Positions 44,416 through 52,910 of a stretch of DNA of 64,000 bases are shown here, one piece after another. The DNA lies in NCBI RefSeq assembly GCF_023630175.1, contig NZ_JALLIN010000028.1:39298-103297 (forward strand), written 5' to 3'. Both the position numbers and the translations under genes were made by a program. The DNA is from Streptomyces cellostaticus (GTDB lineage: Bacteria > Actinomycetota > Actinomycetes > Streptomycetales > Streptomycetaceae). Numbering within the stretch: position 1 is the first letter of the stretch; each line of letters opens with the position of its first letter. The notes below the pieces were generated by a model, which made no database searches, was not told where the DNA came from, and saw only the letters and a list, made by a program, of their open reading frames with translations.

Positions 44416-45066
44416 TCAGATCCCGGGGCCGGTCCGCCGCAGCACGCGCAGCGATCCGGTCGCGTCCGTCTCGGTGAACGCGCCCGATTCCAGGGCCCGC
44501 AGGTAGATCCGGTACGGCGCCTGCCCGGTGAACTCGTCCTCGGGGTGCGGGAAGACGTCGTGGATGACGAGGAGCCCGCCGTCGGCGACGTGCGGAGCCC
44601 AGCCCTCGTAGTCGGCGGTGGCGTGCTCGTCGGTGTGGCCGCCGTCGACGAAGACGAGACCGAGCGGGGCGTTCCAGATCGCGGCGATCCGCGGGGAGCG
44701 GCCGACGAGGGCGACCACGTGCTCCTCCAGGCCCGCCCGGTGCAGGGTGCGGCGGAAGGCGGGCAGCGTGTCCATCAGGCCGACCTCGGGGTCGACGGTC
44801 TCCGGGTCGTGGTAGTCCCAGCCCGGCTGCTGCTCCTCGCTGCCCCGGTGGTGGTCCACGGTCAGCGCGGTGACGCCGGCCTCGCGTGCCGCGTCCGCGA
44901 GCAGGACGGTGGACCGCCCGCAGTAGGTGCCGACCTCCAGCAGCGGCAGCCCGAGCCGCCCGGCCTCGGCCGCGGCCGCGTACAGCGCCAGCCCCTCGTC
45001 CGCGGGCATGAACCCCTTCGCCGCCTCGAACGCGGCCAGGATCTCGGGCTTGGGTGCCGCGGGCAT
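44416..45066 (-). CDS. class I SAM-dependent methyltransferase
   Basis: 216 aa. LPLLEVGTYCGRSTVLLADAARE is SAM motif I, ALTVDHHRGSEEQQPGWDYHD carries the acidic motif, APLGLVFVDGGHTDEHATADY the core, and LLVIHDVFPHPEDEFTGQAP the later block. This subgroup often sits in natural-product or surface-sugar loci. ATG 45066 follows GAGAGGA. The upstream region contains a small tandem repeat. Confidence 0.88.
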   Translation of the reverse strand: MPAAPKPEILAAFEAAKGFMPADEGLALYAAAAEAGRLGLPLLEVGTYCGRSTVLLADAAREAGVTALTVDHHRGSEEQQPGWDYHDPETVDPEVGLMDTLPAFRRTLHRAGLEEHVVALVGRSPRIAAIWNAPLGLVFVDGGHTDEHATADYEGWAPHVADGGLLVIHDVFPHPEDEFTGQAPYRIYLRALESGAFTETDATGSLRVLRRTGPGI

Positions 45067-45077
45067 GGGGATTCCTC

Positions 45078-45122
45078 TCGGTCGTACTCGGTTCGGTCGT
45101 ACCCGGTGCGGTCGGGCCCGGT
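45078..45122. repeat. three-copy 15-bp tandem repeat
   Basis: TCGGTCGTACTCGGT, TCGGTCGTACCCGGT and GCGGTCGGGCCCGGT are adjacent, starting 12 bp upstream of the methyltransferase ATG. They could be a regulator-binding array or simple slippage. Confidence 0.6.
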
Positions 45123-45247
45123 CGCACCGGGCGTGGGGCCTTCCGGGCGCCCCATGCTGCCGCACCCCCTGCCGGCCTGCGACAGGGGGTGCGCATGTGT
45201 GCCTCCGGGTGTCCGGGGCCCTGCGGGCGTCCGGGCCGGGAGCCGGG

Positions 45248-46981
45248 TCAGGCCCCGGCCGGCAGGGGCAGGTCCAGGTCGACGGGGTGGTCGTCACCGG
45301 TGTGCGTCGCGGCCGAGGCGAGCGGCCCGTGCCCGGCGGCCCTGGCGGCCAGCACGTACGGTCCTTCGGCGGGGACCGCCAGGGCGTAGGAGCCGTCCTC
45401 CCCGGAGAGGGTGGCCCCCGCCTGGCGGCCCCGACGGTCGATCAGGGTGACCTTGGCGCGGGCGACCGGGGCGCCGGCGGCGTCCAGCACCCGGCCGCGG
45501 AAGCCGCGCAGGACCTCCTCCGCGTGCCGGATGCCGGCCTCCTCCTCGCTGCTCGCGCGCAGTTGGGTGTGCTGGGCCGGGCGGGGCGTCCGGGGCAGGA
45601 ACACCGCGAGCAGCAGGCCCACCGCGACGGCGGCCGTGGCGATGAGGAAGGAGACGCGGAAGCCGTGCATGGTGGGGATCGCGACACCGCCCACGTCGTT
45701 CGCCGTGTTGGCCAGCACCATGCCGATGACGGCGCTGGAGACGGAGGTGCCGATGGACCGCATCAGGGTGTTGAGCCCGTTGGCGGCGCCGGTCTCCGAG
45801 GCCGGGACCGCGCCGACGATCAGGGCGGGCAGGGACGAGTAGGCGAGGCCGATGCCGGCGCCGAGGACGACCGAGGTGACGATCGTCTGCCAGGCCGCGT
45901 CCATCAGGCCGAGGCCGCCGCCGTATCCGATGCCGATGATCAGCAGGCCGATGATGAGGGTGGTCCGCGGGCCGAAGCGGGCCGACAGGCGGGCGTACAC
46001 CGGCGCGGTGAACATCATCGTCAGGCCCAGCGGGGCCACGCACAGACCCGCGACCACCATGGACCGGCCCAGGCCGTAGCCGGTGGCGCTGGGCAACTGC
46101 AGGAGCTGGGGCAGGACCAGCGAGACGACGTAGAAGCTGACGCCGACCATGATCGAGGCCAGGTTGGTGAGCAGCACCTCGCGGCGGGCGGTGGTGCGCA
46201 GGTCGACCAGGGGCGCCTGCAGGCGCAGCTCGTACAGGCCCCACAGGACGAACACGGCGACGGAGGATCCGAACAGGCCGAGCGTCGTACCGGAGGACCA
46301 GCCCCAGTCGCTGCCCTTGGTGACGGGCAGCAGGAGCAGCACCAGGCCGGCGGACAGGCCGAGCGCGCCGAGCAGGTCGAAGGAGCCCTTGGCGCGCACC
46401 GGGGACTCGGGCACGACGAGCAGGGTGAGGGCGATGGCGAGCGCGCCGAGCCCGGCCGCGCCGTAGAACAGGGCGTGCCAGTCGGTGTGCTGCGCGACCA
46501 GGGCGGCGGCGGGCAGGGCGAGGCCGCCGCCGACGCCGATCGAGGAGCTCATCAGCGCCATGGCCGAGCCGAGCCGCTCGCGCGGCAGCATGTCCCGCAT
46601 GAGACCGATGCCCAGCGGGATCGCGCCCATGGCGAAGCCCTGCAGGGTCCGGCCGACGATCATGGTGAGCAGTGTGCTGGTGACCGCGCTGACCAGGGCG
46701 CCCGCCACCATCACGGCGAGGCTGAGCACCAGCATGCGGCGCTTGCCGTAGAGGTCGCCGAGCCGGCCCATGATCGGGGTGGCCACGGCGCCGGACAGCA
46801 GGGTCGAGGTGAGGACCCAGGTGGCGTTGCTGGGTGCGGTGGCCAGCAGTTGCGGCAGGTCCTTGATGACCGGCACCAGCAGGGTCTGCATCACCGCGAC
46901 CACGATGCCCGCGAAGGCGAGCACCGGGACCAGGGCCCCGCTCGCCCTCCGGCCGGGCTGGTCGGTCGTCGTGTGCGTCAT
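45248..46981 (-). CDS. DHA2-type MFS exporter with C-terminal carboxypeptidase-regulatory-like domain
   Basis: 577 aa. Residues 20-480 form an MFS transporter: LVPVIKDLPQLLA, GRLGDLYGKRRML, GRTLQGFAMGAIPLGIGLMRD. A linker (ASSEEEAGIRHAEEVLRGFRG) leads to residues 500-577: GRVLDAAGAPVARAKVTLIDRRGRQAG, GEDGSYALAVPAEGPYVLAARAAGH, the seven-stranded CarboxypepD_reg fold normally seen outside cells. ATG 46981 follows GGAGG. It lies downstream of the marR gene on the same strand, which probably controls it. Confidence 0.9.
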   Translation of the reverse strand: MTHTTTDQPGRRASGALVPVLAFAGIVVAVMQTLLVPVIKDLPQLLATAPSNATWVLTSTLLSGAVATPIMGRLGDLYGKRRMLVLSLAVMVAGALVSAVTSTLLTMIVGRTLQGFAMGAIPLGIGLMRDMLPRERLGSAMALMSSSIGVGGGLALPAAALVAQHTDWHALFYGAAGLGALAIALTLLVVPESPVRAKGSFDLLGALGLSAGLVLLLLPVTKGSDWGWSSGTTLGLFGSSVAVFVLWGLYELRLQAPLVDLRTTARREVLLTNLASIMVGVSFYVVSLVLPQLLQLPSATGYGLGRSMVVAGLCVAPLGLTMMFTAPVYARLSARFGPRTTLIIGLLIIGIGYGGGLGLMDAAWQTIVTSVVLGAGIGLAYSSLPALIVGAVPASETGAANGLNTLMRSIGTSVSSAVIGMVLANTANDVGGVAIPTMHGFRVSFLIATAAVAVGLLLAVFLPRTPRPAQHTQLRASSEEEAGIRHAEEVLRGFRGRVLDAAGAPVARAKVTLIDRRGRQAGATLSGEDGSYALAVPAEGPYVLAARAAGHGPLASAATHTGDDHPVDLDLPLPAGA

Positions 46982-47161
46982 TGAGTTCGGCCTCCCGGGT
47001 GACATGAGTGCCGGGTAAACCTCGTATGCGCGGGCAACTATTCCGTTGCTTCGGGCCTCTAATGAATTCTTGACCCACCCATGGGTTTCTGACCTGCCGT
47101 CAAGGGTCCGGGTGGACGCTTCGGCGGCGTGGGGGTGGGGGTGGGCGTGGGCGTGGGCGTC

Positions 47162-47698
47162 CTACTGGGGCCGCGCGTCCGGCTCCGGGGGCGGGGTGGC
47201 GGCTCGTACGAGGTTCTGCTCCAGGCGTTCCAGGGTGGCGAGGGCGTCGGCGCACTCGGCGCCGGAGAGACCGGCGGTCGAGATGTCCTCGAGCCGGCTC
47301 CAGACCTGTTCCACCTCCCGGCGCAGGGCATGGCTGGCCGTGGTGGGTTCGATCAGTGAGGCGCGCCTGTCGGTGGGCGAGGGGCGGCGGCGCACGAAGC
47401 CGGCCTGTTCGAGGCGGCGGACCGTGCGGGTCATGGTGGCGGCGTCGGAGTCCATGAGCCGCACCAGGTCGATCTGGCGCTGGGGGCCGAGTTCCCACAG
47501 GTGCATCATGACCAGCTCCTGGCCCGGGTGCAGGCCGATGCGGCGCAGCAGCTGTCCCGCGAACATGCGGTGCAGGCGGGCCAGCCGGAAGATCGCGTGG
47601 CTGATCGGTCCGCCGCGGGCCGCGCCCGGTACCGGCACGGTGGCTTCCTGCGCCGTCACCTCGGGGTCCTGCTCGGCTTCGGCTGCGGGCTCGGTCAT
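47162..47698 (-). CDS. MarR family transcriptional regulator
   Basis: 178 aa. Winged helix: LHPGQELVMMHLWELGPQRQIDLVRLM-DSDAATMTRTVRRLEQAGFV-RRRPSPTDRRASLIEPT, which is the canonical MarR layout with wing R-P-x-D-x-R. ATG 47698 follows GAGGAAG. It is divergent from the Old Yellow Enzyme gene and 180 nt upstream of the MFS gene on its own strand; likely a repressor of one or both. Confidence 0.92.
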   Translation of the reverse strand: MTEPAAEAEQDPEVTAQEATVPVPGAARGGPISHAIFRLARLHRMFAGQLLRRIGLHPGQELVMMHLWELGPQRQIDLVRLMDSDAATMTRTVRRLEQAGFVRRRPSPTDRRASLIEPTTASHALRREVEQVWSRLEDISTAGLSGAECADALATLERLEQNLVRAATPPPEPDARPQ

Positions 47699-47731
47699 CG
47701 CTTCCTCACTCTCCTGCTTGGACAGGAGAAC

Positions 47732-47745
47732 TCTACCTCTCGGTA
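47732..47745. promoter_or_regulatory. palindrome near the marR start
   Basis: CTACC-TCTC-GGTAG, perfect 5-bp arms, 34 bp upstream of the marR ATG. Candidate autoregulatory half of the divergent control region. Confidence 0.35.
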
Positions 47746-47849
47746 GGGCTCCGGTGATCGCCTCCTCTGTCGATTGGTGCGTTGCACCAGCCAGAGAAGC
47801 TGTTACTTGCTTCACTTTCCGGCCCGGAAGGCGGATCGGTGGCGTTTAC

Positions 47850-47880
47850 TGTTCGGACAAGTGATTTACTTGTTCAGACA
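47850..47880 (+). promoter_or_regulatory. two-copy operator upstream of the Old Yellow Enzyme gene
   Basis: TGTTCGGACA (47850) and TGTTCAGACA (47871) are direct repeats exactly 21 bp apart, two helical turns. The whole stretch is also an imperfect palindrome around GATTT (ACAAGT ... ACTTGT). It is AT-rich relative to its surroundings and sits 66 bp before the ATG. Confidence 0.6.
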
Positions 47881-47945
47881 GGAAAACCTTGAGCGCGGGC
47901 CGGGGCGACCGGCCCGGGAGCGCCACTTGTCCGAGGGAGCGACTC

Positions 47946-49016
47946 ATGACCACTGCTTTCGATCCGATCGTCCTGGGCGGCACCCGCCTCGCGAACCGCG
48001 TCGTGATGGCGCCGATGACCCGCAGCCGCGCCTTCGGGCCCGATGCGGAGCCGACGGAGCTGATGGCGAGGTACTACGCGCAGCGGGCCGGCGCGGGGCT
48101 GATCGTCACCGAGGGCGTCCAGCCCTCGGTGGTCGGCCAGGGCTACCCCGACACCCCCGGTCTGCACACGCCCGGGCAGGTGCGGGCATGGCGGACGGTG
48201 ACCGACGCCGTGCACCGTGCGGGCGGGGTGATGTTCGCCCAGTTGATGCACACCGGCCGGATCGGTCACCCGAGCCTGCTGCCCGACGGCCTGGTGCCGG
48301 TGGCGCCGTCGGCGGTGGCCGCCCGGGGCCGGGTCTTCACCCACCAGGGTCCGAAGGACTTCGTGACGCCGAGGGAACTGGACGAGGCGGAGATCCGGCG
48401 GACCGTCGCCGACTTCGCGAACGCCGCGCGCAACGCCGTCGAGGCCGGGTTCGACGGGGTGGAGATCCACGGCGCCAACGGCTACCTGATCCACCAGTTC
48501 CTCGCGGACAACACCAACCTGCGCACCGACGCCTGGGGCGCCGGCACCGAGGGCCGGATCCGGTTCGCCGTCGAGGTCGTCACGGCCGTGGCCGAGGCGA
48601 TCGGCGGTCGGCGGGTCGGTCTGCGGATCTCGCCCGGGAACCCGTACAACGACATCGTCGAGGACGACCCGGGCGAGGTCCACGGGGCGCTGCTGGACCG
48701 GATCGCCGGTCTGGATCTCGCCTACCTGCACCTGATGGAGGGCCCCGACGCCGAGCTGACGTCGCGGCTGCGCACGGCATGGCCCGGCACGTTCGTCCTC
48801 AATCCGTTCACCCACCCCGACGCCACCGGCCCGGACGCGCTGAAGCTGATCGAGGACGGGAGCGCGGACATGGTGGCCTACGGGGCCCTGTTCCTCGCCA
48901 ATCCCGACCTGCCCCGGCGTCTCGCCGCCGGCGGCCCCTTCAACGCCCCGGACCAGTCCACCTTCTACGGCGGCGACCACCGCGGCTACACCGACTACCC
49001 CACCCTCACCGCCTGA
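47946..49016 (+). CDS. Old Yellow Enzyme family alkene reductase (NemA-like)
   Basis: 356 aa FMN TIM barrel. NRVVMAPMTRSRA is the start block, MFAQLMHTGRIGHPS the FMN contact region, DGVEIHGANGYLIHQFLADNTNLRTDAWG the substrate motif (the His/Asn pair binds the carbonyl), and LRISPGNPYNDI the later block. It reduces electrophilic C=C bonds with NAD(P)H. ATG 47946 follows GAGGGAG. It forms an operon with the quinone oxidoreductase gene and is controlled from the marR intergenic region. Confidence 0.93.
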   Translation: MTTAFDPIVLGGTRLANRVVMAPMTRSRAFGPDAEPTELMARYYAQRAGAGLIVTEGVQPSVVGQGYPDTPGLHTPGQVRAWRTVTDAVHRAGGVMFAQLMHTGRIGHPSLLPDGLVPVAPSAVAARGRVFTHQGPKDFVTPRELDEAEIRRTVADFANAARNAVEAGFDGVEIHGANGYLIHQFLADNTNLRTDAWGAGTEGRIRFAVEVVTAVAEAIGGRRVGLRISPGNPYNDIVEDDPGEVHGALLDRIAGLDLAYLHLMEGPDAELTSRLRTAWPGTFVLNPFTHPDATGPDALKLIEDGSADMVAYGALFLANPDLPRRLAAGGPFNAPDQSTFYGGDHRGYTDYPTLTA

Positions 49017-49057
49017 ACGGCGACCCCGTCAACCCCCTTCTGCCTTGGGAGTCCCCG

Positions 49058-49972
49058 ATGTCCAAAGCGATCACTCTCTCCGAGTACGGCGCGCCCGAGG
49101 TGCTGCGTCTGTCCGAGGTCACCGTCCCGGAGCCCGGCCCGGGCCAGGTCCGGATCCGGGTGCGCGCCGCCTCCGTGAACCCGCTCGACACGAAGATCCG
49201 CTCCGGCCTGATGGCCGGCGCCATGCCGGTGCGCTTCCCCGCGATCCTCGGGCTGGACGCGGCCGGTGTCGTCGACGCGGTCGGCGAGGGAGCCGACGCG
49301 GCCGTCGGCGATGAGGTCCTGGGCGCCACCACGGGCGGCGGCTACAGCGAGTACGCGCTGCTGGAGCGGCCGGTCGCCAAGCCCGCGGCGCTGTCCTGGG
49401 AGGTCGCCGCATCCCTGGTGACGGTGGGCCGGACCGCGTTCCGCGTCCTCGCCGAGCTGGGCGTGGGCGAGGGGCGGACTCTGCTCGTCCACGGTGCCGG
49501 CGGCAGCGTGGGCGTGATCGCGGTGCAGTTGGCCGTCGCCCGCGGCGTCACCGTCGTCGCGACGGCCGGCGAGCACGACATCGAGCGGGTCACCGCGCTC
49601 GGAGCCACCACCGTGCGCTACGGCGACGGCTGGGCGCCGCGGGTGAGGGCGGCCGCGCCCCAGGGCGTCGACTTCGTCCTCGACGCCTCCGGCGCCGGCG
49701 TCCTCGCCGACTCCGTCGACCTGACCGGGGACAGCGCCCGCGTCGTCACCATCGCCGACCTGTCCGCCGAGCGGTACGGCGTCCGCTTCAGCGCCGGCGG
49801 CGCCGACGCCGCCGGTCAGGCGGATGAGGCTCTGCCGCGGCTGGCCCGGTCGGCCGCCGACGGCACCCTCACCCTGCCCGTCTGGCGGACCTACCCGCTC
49901 GAGCAGGCCGCCGCCGCGCACGCCGACCTCGAAGCCCACCGCAACCGGGGCAAGGCCGTCCTGCTGCCCTGA
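49058..49972 (+). CDS. zinc-independent quinone oxidoreductase (MDR family)
   Basis: 304 aa. EYGAPEVLRLSEVTVPEPGPG, RVRAASVNPLDTKIRSG, FPAILGLDAAGVVDAVGEG and the nucleotide motif LLVHGAGGSVGVIAVQLA match NADPH:quinone reductases of the medium-chain superfamily. The catalytic and structural zinc ligands are absent. ATG 49058 is 41 nt after the Old Yellow Enzyme stop: same operon, electrophile or quinone detoxification. Confidence 0.92.
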   Translation: MSKAITLSEYGAPEVLRLSEVTVPEPGPGQVRIRVRAASVNPLDTKIRSGLMAGAMPVRFPAILGLDAAGVVDAVGEGADAAVGDEVLGATTGGGYSEYALLERPVAKPAALSWEVAASLVTVGRTAFRVLAELGVGEGRTLLVHGAGGSVGVIAVQLAVARGVTVVATAGEHDIERVTALGATTVRYGDGWAPRVRAAAPQGVDFVLDASGAGVLADSVDLTGDSARVVTIADLSAERYGVRFSAGGADAAGQADEALPRLARSAADGTLTLPVWRTYPLEQAAAAHADLEAHRNRGKAVLLP

Positions 49973-50279
49973 CTCCCCGCTGCCGCCTCGCCCGCCCGGG
50001 CGGGCGAGGCGGCAGCGCGCACCGTGCGATGCCGGTCCCGTCACCCACGACCGGCGTCCGCGACGACCTGCCGCACATCAGGGCGCCCACCCCGGTCGTC
50101 TCCACCACCCGTGGAACGCCCCGAGGAATGGCAGGACCCCATCACCGGCTTCCTCGCCCGGCACGGCGGCCGACCGCCTGCTCGGCGTCGCGGCGACCCG
50201 CATGCGGTCGTACGCCGAGCATCCCGGAGGCCCGGGCATCCCCGAGGAGCGAACGAGAGCCGGGCATCCCCGAGGAACG
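49973..50279 (+). other. non-coding stretch with a hydrolase-like relic
   Basis: No intact gene. A short frame (50053-50100) reads GVRDDLPHIRAPTPVV, which resembles the DLPxIxxPTLVV strand of alpha/beta hydrolases (chloroperoxidase type), but it has no context on either side. It may be a decayed gene fragment. Direct repeats of GGGCATCCCCGAGGA-like sequence lie at about 50233-50280. Confidence 0.3.
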
Positions 50280-50321
50280 AAGAGAGGGGCTCCCCGCCGT
50301 CCGGCGGGGAGCCCCTCTCTT
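50280..50321. terminator. very strong bidirectional terminator
   Basis: Perfect 19-bp stem AAGAGAGGGGCTCCCCGCC / GGCGGGGAGCCCCTCTCTT with a 4-nt loop, 12 nt past the stop of the reverse 52-aa gene. Confidence 0.9.
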
Positions 50322-50333
50322 CATCCGTTGCCG

Positions 50334-50492
50334 TCAGGCAGCCGCCTCGGCGGTCTCCTCGGCCGGCTTGCGGTGACGCCCGCGCGGAGCGGTGTCCCCG
50401 TCCTGGGCCGCGACCGGGCCCCGGTGCCGGCCATGGCCGGCCGCGTCCTGAGAGTCGGCAGACAGCGGCTGAGTCGTGCTGGTGTCGCTCAT
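50334..50492 (-). CDS. 52-aa basic small protein
   Basis: The reverse strand reads from ATG 50492: MSDTSTTQPL, then a central GHGRHRGPV and a second GRHRKPAEE, ending EAAA. The repeated GRHR element, a terminator 12 nt past the stop, and Streptomyces codon use (G/C third positions) support it as a real small gene. It is hydrophilic, without signal or membrane segment. Function unknown. Upstream on the reverse strand an A-tract (GAAAAAAGATC) lies at about 50517-50527. Confidence 0.7.
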   Translation of the reverse strand: MSDTSTTQPLSADSQDAAGHGRHRGPVAAQDGDTAPRGRHRKPAEETAEAAA

Positions 50493-50587
50493 CGGAAGAA
50501 TTCACCCCGTCAACATGATCTTTTTTCAGCCGGGCGAGTGTAACCAACCCACCCACGGCCGGATCCAGACGGGCACGCCGACCGGCA

Positions 50588-51805
50588 CTAGTTCGTTACA
50601 TGACGTCCGAGCGGTGCCTCCCGCAACGGCACCGGACGGACCGCCACCGGTTCCGGGGGTTCCGGTACCGGCGTCCGCGGGGTCGCCTCCAGCGTCTCCG
50701 GCGCCTCCGGCACCCCGGCGGCCGTGCCGTCCCGGACCGGCGTCCCGGGGACCGTCGCCCGCGCCTCCCCCCGGGGCGCCGTCAGCTCCGCCACGCCGCA
50801 CGGGACCTCTCCCGTGGCGTACGGAAGCCGCAGCACCCCGGCCGGCGTCCACAGCCCGCACCCGGTCAACCACCCCCGCGGGGCCGGGAGATGACTTACC
50901 CGCCGCTCGGCCGGCCGCCAGGTCCCGACCCAGCCGCCGCGCGGCCCCTCGAAGCGCAGCGCCACCGCGCAGCTCTCCGGCATCAGCACCTGCCCCGGCT
51001 GGATCGCGAACGGCGTCACCGAGCAGTCCGGGACACGCAGGCAGTTCGGGAAGCGCACCGGCAGCGTGCTGCCCAGGACACCCCAGCCCAGCCGTTCCCG
51101 CCCCGGGGAGGGCGCGTCCGAGGAGATGACCAGCAGCCCGCTGTCCGGATCGGCCAGCAGCAGCCGGTCGTCGCTGCCGTCCGTGATCTGCAGCAGGGGC
51201 CACACCTCACCGTCGCGCCCCAGGTCCACCACGACCGTCTTGGTGCGTCCGTCCAGTTCCCGGTCCAGCGCGAGCAGCCGTCCGGCACGGTCCAGCCAGA
51301 CCCCGCCCGAGCAGCGCCCGGGGACCTCGGCCAGCCGCTCGGGCCCCAGCGCGCCCCCCGCCACCAGCCACACCGCCGTGGCCCGGGGGCCGACGGCCAG
51401 GGCGTACGCCCGGGCGCCGCCCGGCGCCGGGGGCAGCAGGGTGAGCCGGGTGCCGGGCTCCGGGCACTCCACCGCGCCCAGCGGCAGCTCGCCGGTGCCC
51501 GGTCCGGTCGGGTACACCAGGCAGAAGGTGTGCCGGTACTCCGCCACCCGCCGGTGGACCAGCACCCGTCCGTCGCCCATCGGCTGCACCTGGGTACCGG
51601 GCTCCTCCGGCTGGTGGCCGGGCAGCGGCACCGCGTACGGCTCCGGGCCGTCCAGTGTCCAGCGCTCCGGGAACCAGGAGTCACCGTCCGGCGCGAGGCG
51701 GGCGGCGTACATGCCGTCCGCCGTGATGGCGCACCCCGTCCGCGGCGCACCGTCGTCCTCGCCGGACAGGTCGGTCGAGGGGAGTTCGATCGCACAGGCC
51801 GTCAT
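50588..51805 (-). CDS. hypothetical protein, possibly beta-propeller
   Basis: 405 aa, no signal or membrane helix. Repeated strand-turn patterns such as DRAGRLLALDREL, DGRVLVHRRVAEYRH, DPDSGLLVISSDA and PAGVLRLPYATGE suggest a WD-like or YVTN-like propeller. The last 60 residues are Pro/Glu/Arg-rich. ATG 51805 follows GGAGG. No family recognised. Confidence 0.7.
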   Translation of the reverse strand: MTACAIELPSTDLSGEDDGAPRTGCAITADGMYAARLAPDGDSWFPERWTLDGPEPYAVPLPGHQPEEPGTQVQPMGDGRVLVHRRVAEYRHTFCLVYPTGPGTGELPLGAVECPEPGTRLTLLPPAPGGARAYALAVGPRATAVWLVAGGALGPERLAEVPGRCSGGVWLDRAGRLLALDRELDGRTKTVVVDLGRDGEVWPLLQITDGSDDRLLLADPDSGLLVISSDAPSPGRERLGWGVLGSTLPVRFPNCLRVPDCSVTPFAIQPGQVLMPESCAVALRFEGPRGGWVGTWRPAERRVSHLPAPRGWLTGCGLWTPAGVLRLPYATGEVPCGVAELTAPRGEARATVPGTPVRDGTAAGVPEAPETLEATPRTPVPEPPEPVAVRPVPLREAPLGRHVTN

Positions 51806-51992
51806 CGTTCGGTCACCTCCGGCGACGAAGCTAGTTTTCGTACGCGCGGGCGGGGAGCCGCTGGACAGCGGCTTCACACATACGGGTGGCGCAGAAGCGA
51901 TTCAGCCGAGGGTGCGGCGGCCTCTGTGCTGAGCGGTCCGGCCGGGGCGGAGGCGGTACGTCCGCGCGGAAGGGCCAGGTAGCCTTTTCCCC

Positions 51993-52910
51993 GTGCCCCG
52001 TCTGTCTGAAGTCATCGCCGCGCTGGAGAACCTGTGGCCCGCCGAGCGGGCCGAGTCCTGGGACGCGGTCGGCACGGTGGTGGGCGACCCCGATCAGGAG
52101 GTCACCCGGGTCCTGTTCGCCGTCGACCCCGTGCGGGAGACCGTCGACGAGGCGGTGAGGCTCGGCGCCGACCTGCTGGTCACCCATCACCCGCTCTATC
52201 TGCGCGGGACGACCACGGTCGCGGCGTCCACCTTCAAGGGCCGCGTCGTGCACACGCTGATCAAGAACGACATCGCGCTGCACGTGGCGCACACCAACGC
52301 GGACACCGCCGACCCCGGTGTCTCCGACGCCCTGGCCGGCGCGCTCGGCCTGCGGGTCGTACGCCCCCTCGTGCCGGACCCGACCGACCCGGCGGGCCGC
52401 CGGGGCCTGGGCCGGGTCTGCGAACCCGACCGCCCGCTCACCGTGCGCGAGCTGGCCGCGCTGGCCGCCGAGCGGCTGCCGGCCACCGCGCAGGGCATCC
52501 GGGTGGCCGGCGACCCCGAGGCCGTCGTCCGCGCCGTCGCCGTCAGCGGTGGTTCCGGCGACAGCCTCTTCGACCAGGTCCGCGCCGCCGGCGTGGACGC
52601 CTTCCTCACCGCGGACCTGCGCCACCACCCGGCCTCGGAATTCACGGCGTCCGTCGCCCACAGTCCTCTCGCGCTGCTCGACGCGGCGCACTGGGCCACC
52701 GAGTGGCCCTGGTGCGAGCTGGCCGCAGCCCAGCTCGACGAGATCTCCGACCGTCACGGCTGGGACCTCAGGGTCCACGTCTCCAGGACGGTCACCGACC
52801 CCTGGACCGCCCACGCGGCGTCCACCGTCACCGCCCACCCGTCGCCCACCACCACCCTTCCACCGAGCGCTTCCCGCGCCCCTTCCGATTCCACGGGAGC
52901 CCCCAACTGA
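51993..52910 (+). CDS. Nif3-like dinuclear metal protein (GTP cyclohydrolase I type 2 homologue)
   Basis: 305 aa. AESWDAVGTVVGDPDQEVTRVLFAVDP, DLLVTHHPLYL (metal His pair), VAHTNADTA (third His, Asp), and the C-terminal GDSLFDQVRAAGVDAFLTADLRHH and LLDAAHWATEWP (fourth His, Glu) are all present, so the di-metal site is complete. The last 35 residues are a Pro/Ser/Thr-rich tail. GTG 51993. It is the first gene of the conserved actinobacterial trio with the zinc ribbon and RNase H genes. Confidence 0.93.
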   Translation: MPRLSEVIAALENLWPAERAESWDAVGTVVGDPDQEVTRVLFAVDPVRETVDEAVRLGADLLVTHHPLYLRGTTTVAASTFKGRVVHTLIKNDIALHVAHTNADTADPGVSDALAGALGLRVVRPLVPDPTDPAGRRGLGRVCEPDRPLTVRELAALAAERLPATAQGIRVAGDPEAVVRAVAVSGGSGDSLFDQVRAAGVDAFLTADLRHHPASEFTASVAHSPLALLDAAHWATEWPWCELAAAQLDEISDRHGWDLRVHVSRTVTDPWTAHAASTVTAHPSPTTTLPPSASRAPSDSTGAPN

